This document shows positions 59,908 to 64,000 of a stretch of DNA of 64,000 nt, in pieces. Below the pieces are notes generated by a model. That model saw only the letters and a program-made list of their open reading frames with translations. It was not told the origin of the DNA and ran no database searches. The DNA lies in the NCBI RefSeq assembly GCF_900105595.1, contig NZ_LT629784.1, forward strand, positions 1,302,001-1,366,000, given 5' to 3'. Position 1 is the stretch's first letter, and every line of letters starts with the position of its first letter. Source of the DNA: Stappia sp. ES.058. Lineage in GTDB: Bacteria > Pseudomonadota > Alphaproteobacteria > Rhizobiales > Stappiaceae. The position numbers and the translations under genes were made by a program.

Positions 59908-60543
59908 TCACTCCACACGACGTGTTTGTTTTTTTGGCTGATTCTCATCCGTCTCGATGCGGGCGGGCCAGCGGGTTGAGGCCATGACCAGCTTGGCCAT
60001 CAGGCCGGACAGCGTCTCGCGCTCGGTTTCGTCCAGCGCCTCGAGCATCATGTGCTCGTAGTCGACGAACCGGGGGAGCGATTCATTGAAGAGGGTGCGC
60101 CCGGCCTTCGTCAGACGAAGCACGTTGCGCCGCCGGTCGGCGTCATCGGAGCTGCGCTCGATCAGACCGAGGCCGACCAGTTTATGGGTGGCGCGGCTGA
60201 GGGTGTTTTGCGGAAAGCCTGAGGAAATCGCGATGTCGCGGGCGACGGAGCCATCCTTCAGGCCGAGAGAATAGATCACCACATATTCCGGCCGCGAGAG
60301 GCCGTAGGTGCGCTCGACCCATTCATAGAGAGGGACGTTGTAGCGAAGCGCAAGGTAGTTCAGCCGGTAGGTCAGCCAACAGGGATTGTCCCACAGTTTC
60401 GCAGCCGTCATCTCGTCGAGGCCGCTCGCCATCCCGTCTTCGCAGGGTGAAATTTCAGGCATCGCGGGAGACGCGATGTCGTTGTGTGCGGTCGTAACGG
60501 TCGCATGCGCGCCGCGTTTCCGCCGTCCTTGTTCAGGCTCCAT
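59908..60543 (-). CDS. MarR family transcriptional regulator
   Basis: A regulator of about 211 residues if the ATG at 60543 (MEPEQGRRKRG) is used; the core starts later, near MTAAKLWDNPCWLTYRLNYLALRYN. The winged helix is YGLSRPEYVVIYSLGLKDGSVARDIAISSGFPQNTLSRATHKLVGLGLIERSSDDADRRRNVLRLTKAGRTLF, with the MarR wing DxRRNxLxLT. None of the candidate starts has a strong ribosome-binding site. It leads the creatininase operon and is divergent from the ABC transporter, so it probably regulates both. Confidence 0.88.
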   Translation of the reverse strand: MEPEQGRRKRGAHATVTTAHNDIASPAMPEISPCEDGMASGLDEMTAAKLWDNPCWLTYRLNYLALRYNVPLYEWVERTYGLSRPEYVVIYSLGLKDGSVARDIAISSGFPQNTLSRATHKLVGLGLIERSSDDADRRRNVLRLTKAGRTLFNESLPRFVDYEHMMLEALDETERETLSGLMAKLVMASTRWPARIETDENQPKKQTRRVE

Positions 60544-60717
60544 GCTGAAAATCTCTGCCTTCAAAATCGACTTGACGATACCAGAGTGGCCTATCATTGT
60601 GAGATAAACAAGTTCCATTTGGAAATATACAAATAGGAATTAATCCAGATGGAATCTGTTGAACTCACGGCGGCGGCACGATCGCTTGCCGCATGAGGGG
60701 AGAGGAGCAACTCAGCT

Positions 60718-62301
60718 ATGAAACGACATTCCAAAGTTTTTGCCTTTGCCGCGGCCTTGTCCGCGGTCGCGAGTTCGGTGAGCGCGCAGGATCTTACGGT
60801 CGGCGTACGCGGCGGTCCGGAATCGATGGATCCGCATTATTCTGCTCTGGGATCCCAGGCGGATGCCGTGAAGCACATTTTCGATCCGCTGGTCTGGACA
60901 GGCGACGACCTGCAGCTTGAGCCGGGTCTTGCCGTCTCCTGGAAACCGGTCGACGAGGACACCTGGGAGTTCAAGCTCCGTGAGGGTGTCACGTTTCACG
61001 ACGGATCGGAGTTCACCGCCGAGGACGTCAAGTTCTCTATCGAGCGCATCCCGAATGTCAGCGGTCCCACCACGACGGAGATCTACGTCCGCCGTGTCAG
61101 CGAGGTCGAGATCGTCGATGACCTCACGCTGAACATCCACACCAACGGGCCGGCGGCGACGCTGCCGTATGATTTCGTTCGCCTGTTCATCGTTTCCGCC
61201 GATGCGGCGAAGGATTACTCGACCTCTGAGACGTCGGCGGAAGGATTCAACTCCGGCAAGGCCGCGATCGGCACCGGTCCGTTCAAATACGTTTCCTGGT
61301 CACCGAAGGGTGATCTGGTGATGGAACGTTTCGACGACTACTGGCGTGGCCCAGCTCCCTGGGAAACGGTTGTCCGCAAGGAGATCTCGGACGATTCATC
61401 GCGTCTCGCGGCGCTCAAGGCCGGCGACGTCGATGTGATCAATTATGTTTCGTCGGCCGACTACATGGCGCTCGATACGGATCCTGACATCGCAACCTTC
61501 ATTGGCGATTCTGTTTATGTGATGAACCTTCAGCTGGATCAGCGGGTGAAAACGCCGAAAATCCGCGCCAAGGATGGCAGCGCGTTGAGCGAAAACCCGC
61601 TGCGCGATGCGCGTGTTCGCGAAGCCATCGACCTGGCTATCGATCGCGAGACCATGGTCGAAATCGTTCTGGAGGGTCTTGGTACGCCTGCCAACCAGAT
61701 GATGCCGGAAGGCTTCTTCGGGTATTCAGATGACGTGCCGGCCCCTGTCTATGATGTCGACAAGGCGAAGGCGCTGCTCGCCGAAGCCGGCTATCCGGAT
61801 GGCTTCCAGATGGATCTCTATTGCACCAGCGACCGCCTGCCGGGCGATGGCGCAATTTGCGAGGGGCTGGGTCAGATGTTCGCTCAGGTGGGCATCGACA
61901 CGAGCGTCAACGCCATTTCCAAGACCGTGTATTTTCCCGCTCAGGCGCGCAAGGAATACTCCGTCTTCATGAACGGATGGGGCACGCTTACGGGTGAGGC
62001 CTCCTACACGCTCGGTTCGCTGGCGCACTCGCCGGACGACGAGGTCAAGATGGGGGCGTTCAACCGCATCGAGTACAAGAACGAGGACGTCGACCGCCTG
62101 CTTGAGGAAGGGTCTCAGGAACTCGACGCCGACAAGCGCAAGGCGCTCTTTGAGGAAGCGATGGAAAAGACGATGGCCGACCGCGCCTACATCTCCATCG
62201 TGGTTCTGCAGTCGGTGTGGGCCGGCGACAAGGACAAGGTCGTCGTGACCCCGCGTGCGGATGAGGAAACCCTCGCGTACTTCATCAAGCCTGCGAACTA
62301 A
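60718..62301 (+). CDS. Peptide-type ABC transporter substrate-binding protein (SBP family 5)
   Basis: A 527-residue periplasmic receptor. The signal peptide KRHSKVFAFAAALSAVASSVSAQD is followed by LTVGVRGGPESMDPHYSALGSQADAVKHIFDPLVW, the SBP_bac_5 start. WEFKLREGVTFHDGSEF and GTGPFKYVSWSPKGDLVMERFDDYW follow, then VREAIDLAIDRETMVEIVLEG. The ATG at 60718 has GAGGAG upstream. It heads the second peptide-type transporter, divergent from the MarR-led catabolic operon, and likely captures that operon's substrate. Confidence 0.93.
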   Translation: MKRHSKVFAFAAALSAVASSVSAQDLTVGVRGGPESMDPHYSALGSQADAVKHIFDPLVWTGDDLQLEPGLAVSWKPVDEDTWEFKLREGVTFHDGSEFTAEDVKFSIERIPNVSGPTTTEIYVRRVSEVEIVDDLTLNIHTNGPAATLPYDFVRLFIVSADAAKDYSTSETSAEGFNSGKAAIGTGPFKYVSWSPKGDLVMERFDDYWRGPAPWETVVRKEISDDSSRLAALKAGDVDVINYVSSADYMALDTDPDIATFIGDSVYVMNLQLDQRVKTPKIRAKDGSALSENPLRDARVREAIDLAIDRETMVEIVLEGLGTPANQMMPEGFFGYSDDVPAPVYDVDKAKALLAEAGYPDGFQMDLYCTSDRLPGDGAICEGLGQMFAQVGIDTSVNAISKTVYFPAQARKEYSVFMNGWGTLTGEASYTLGSLAHSPDDEVKMGAFNRIEYKNEDVDRLLEEGSQELDADKRKALFEEAMEKTMADRAYISIVVLQSVWAGDKDKVVVTPRADEETLAYFIKPAN

Positions 62302-62316
62302 GCAAGCGACATGAAT

Positions 62317-62344
62317 GACGGTCGCGGCAAGTGTCGCGACCGTC
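62317..62344 (+). terminator. Stable hairpin between binding-protein and permease genes
   Basis: The perfect 10-bp stem GACGGTCGCG/CGCGACCGTC with an 8-nt loop lies 15 bp after the binding-protein stop and has no U-run. It probably acts as an mRNA-stabilising or weak termination element that favours binding-protein expression, as at 3737-3768 in the first peptide transporter. Confidence 0.5.
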
Positions 62345-62398
62345 TCCATTCGTCCGTCATCACTTTCATCGTCTGGCACGACCTGAGACTGGACCGCA

Positions 62399-63373
62399 AT
62401 GTCGAGCTTTCTTCTGAAACGCATTCTTCAAGGGATCGTCATAATGGCAGCGATGTCGGTGATCGTGTTCGCCGGCGTCTATGCGATCGGAAATCCGCTC
62501 GACGTGTTGATCCCGCCGGAGGCGACGCAGGAAGTTCGGGAACGCACCATTGCTCGGTTCGGCTTGGACAAGTCATTGTTCGAACAATATTTTCTATTCA
62601 TCTCAAATCTTCTCAGGGGCGATTTGGGGTTGTCCTACATCTACAACGAGCCCGTTTTGAAGCTGATCGGCAACCGCCTGCCGGCAACGCTTGAGCTGGT
62701 GTTGACGGCTGTGATGGGCGCGACGCTCATCGGCGTTCCGCTCGGCATATATGCAGGCTACAAGCCGCATGGCGTTGCTGCACGCGCGATCATGGCGATC
62801 TCGATCCTCGGGTTTTCAGTGCCGACCTTCTGGGTCGGACTGATCCTGATCCTCACCTTTGCCGTCTCGCTCGGCTGGCTGCCGTCGGGCGGGCGCGGCG
62901 ACACGGTCGAGGTCTTCGGGATCGAGTGGAGCGTCCTGACGCTGAACGGCTGGTCGCACCTCGTTCTGCCGGCCATCAACCTGGCGCTTTTCAAGCTGGC
63001 GATCATGGTGCGTCTGGCGCGGGCTGGCACGCGGGAGGTGATGCTGTCGGACACGGTCAAGTTCGCCCGCGCCGCCGGCCTTTCGGAAATGACGATCCTG
63101 TCGCGCCATGTGCTGAAGCTGATTTCCATTCCGATCGTCACGGTCTTCGGTCTGGAGCTTGCCTCGACGCTCGCCTTCGCCGTCGTCACGGAGACGATCT
63201 TTTCCTGGCCCGGGGTCGGCAAGCTGATCATTGATTCCATCAAGAACCTCGATCGCCCGGTCATGGTTGCCTATCTCATCCTGACGGCGGGCCTCTTCGT
63301 TACCATCAACCTGTGCGTCGACATTGCCTATGCGCTGCTCGACCCGCGCCTGCGGCGGGGGAGAGCCGAATGA
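62399..63373 (+). CDS. Peptide-type ABC transporter permease, DppB/OppB type
   Basis: A 324-residue inner-membrane permease. N-terminal MSSFLLKRILQGIVIMAAMSVIVFAGVYAIG is the DppB-type start. The extracytoplasmic loop and NRLPATLELVLTAVMG follow, then the coupling loop ARAAGLSEMTILSRHVLKLISIPIVTVFG. It is 97 bp after the binding-protein gene and overlaps the next permease by 4 bp (ATGA). Confidence 0.93.
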   Translation: MSSFLLKRILQGIVIMAAMSVIVFAGVYAIGNPLDVLIPPEATQEVRERTIARFGLDKSLFEQYFLFISNLLRGDLGLSYIYNEPVLKLIGNRLPATLELVLTAVMGATLIGVPLGIYAGYKPHGVAARAIMAISILGFSVPTFWVGLILILTFAVSLGWLPSGGRGDTVEVFGIEWSVLTLNGWSHLVLPAINLALFKLAIMVRLARAGTREVMLSDTVKFARAAGLSEMTILSRHVLKLISIPIVTVFGLELASTLAFAVVTETIFSWPGVGKLIIDSIKNLDRPVMVAYLILTAGLFVTINLCVDIAYALLDPRLRRGRAE

Positions 63374-64000
63374 CCGAAAAAGCCGTTTCCCCCTGGCGAA
63401 ACCTCTGGGCGCGCTTTCGCGAGGATCGCATCGCGCTGGCCGCTCTTGTCGTCGTCGGCATTATCCTGCTGCTGGCGCTGTTCGCGCCCTATATCGCGCC
63501 GCAGGATCCCTATGACCTGTCGGGTCTGTCGCTTCGCGACGCGCGGCGTCCGCCGGGATGGGTCGGATCGGGCGGTTATGTCCACTGGCTCGGGACGGAT
63601 GCGCAGGGCCGCGATCTCCTGTCCGCGATCCTCTACGGTCTCGGCGTGTCGATCCAGATCGGCATCTTCGCCGGTGCCGTCGGCCTTGTGATAGGGACGT
63701 CAATCGGCATTCTCGCGGCCTATCATCGCGGCTGGTTCGAAACCGTGCTGATGCGCGTCATCGACCTTCAGCTGTCCTTCCCGCCGATCCTTCTGGCGCT
63801 CGTTCTGGTCGCGGCGCTTGGCCAGGGCAAGGCGCAGCTGATCGCGGCGCTTGTTGCCGCCCAGTATGCCTACTTTGCGAGAACGGCGTTCGGGGCAGCC
63901 TCCGCCGAACGCTCCAAGGATTACATCGAGGCGGCGCGCGCCACGCCGTTGTCCAACACGCGCATCGTGTTCCGTCACATCCTGCCGAACGCGATGCCGG
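63370..64000 (+). CDS. Peptide-type ABC transporter permease, DppC/OppC type (cut at right edge)
   Basis: The first 210 residues of a DppC-type permease: WRNLWARFREDRIALAALVVVGIILLLALFAPYIAP, the HWLGTDAQGRDLLSAILYGLGVS loop, and the coupling region EAARATPLSNTRIVFRHILPNAMP. The window ends there, about 80 residues short of the usual length. ATPase genes are expected next on the plus strand. Confidence 0.92.
   Translation, partial: MTEKAVSPWRNLWARFREDRIALAALVVVGIILLLALFAPYIAPQDPYDLSGLSLRDARRPPGWVGSGGYVHWLGTDAQGRDLLSAILYGLGVSIQIGIFAGAVGLVIGTSIGILAAYHRGWFETVLMRVIDLQLSFPPILLALVLVAALGQGKAQLIAALVAAQYAYFARTAFGAASAERSKDYIEAARATPLSNTRIVFRHILPNAMP

Overview
The window is 64 kb of a high-GC alphaproteobacterial genome. 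Several things suggest a marine or rhizosphere Hyphomicrobiales-type heterotroph: the Bkd, Znu/Zur and Lrp sets, a TRAP transporter, an extensin-like protein, and many oligopeptide ABC and GntR-controlled catabolic loci. The class is fairly safe, the genus is not. Coding is dense, with many 4-bp ATGA overlaps. AT-rich DNA is confined to a few intergenic stretches, above all 22990-23400.

1-8.7 kb: a dipeptide/oligopeptide-type ABC operon (minus strand, cut by the left edge) with a VOC protein, a GntR/FCD regulator and a divergent dihydropyrimidinase. Two related palindromes suggest one regulator serves both promoters. A ChaC-like gene follows.

9.0-14.3 kb: an NIS-siderophore-like set on the plus strand: a duplicated ectoine-synthase-like bicupin, a lysine/ornithine N-hydroxylase, an IucA/IucC synthetase and an Fe(II)/2-oxoglutarate oxygenase. 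A convergent MFS exporter lies across a strong bidirectional terminator.

16.2-33.8 kb: an unassigned biosynthetic locus. A minus-strand group encodes a carbon-chain thioester toolkit: acyl-CoA-dehydrogenase-like protein, carrier protein, B12-binding radical SAM, a KASIII pair with one Cys-less partner, and a HIBCH-like crotonase. It is divergent from a LysR gene. Downstream on the plus strand are ilvD, a TRAP transporter, yggS, an unrecognised 448-aa protein and a free-standing amino-acid adenylation enzyme. That enzyme has no carrier domain of its own, and the only carrier in the window is at 21277-21555. tRNA-Cys follows. This is the best candidate for something undescribed.

34.1-41.9 kb: an Lrp regulator and a complete branched-chain 2-oxoacid dehydrogenase operon (acyl-CoA dehydrogenase, E1a, E1b, E2, E3) with a divergent Lrp/BkdR-type regulator. 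41.9-45.4 kb: a B12-type ABC importer with a DUF1636-like protein under a cobalamin riboswitch. 45.5-48.9 kb: znuA divergent from znuC-znuB-zur around a Zur-box-like palindrome. 48.9-51.6 kb: DUF2254-like, extensin-like and small membrane proteins. 51.6-55.1 kb: GntR, DapA-family lyase and ketoglutarate-semialdehyde-type dehydrogenase, resembling a hydroxyproline or sugar-acid route, with a 264-bp MITE-like element between the last two genes. 55.1-64 kb: a MarR-led operon (creatininase family, ketopantoate-reductase family, SDR, M20 peptidase, EamA permease) divergent from a second peptide-type ABC transporter that runs off the right edge.

All family calls were made by reading motifs. No database search was run.
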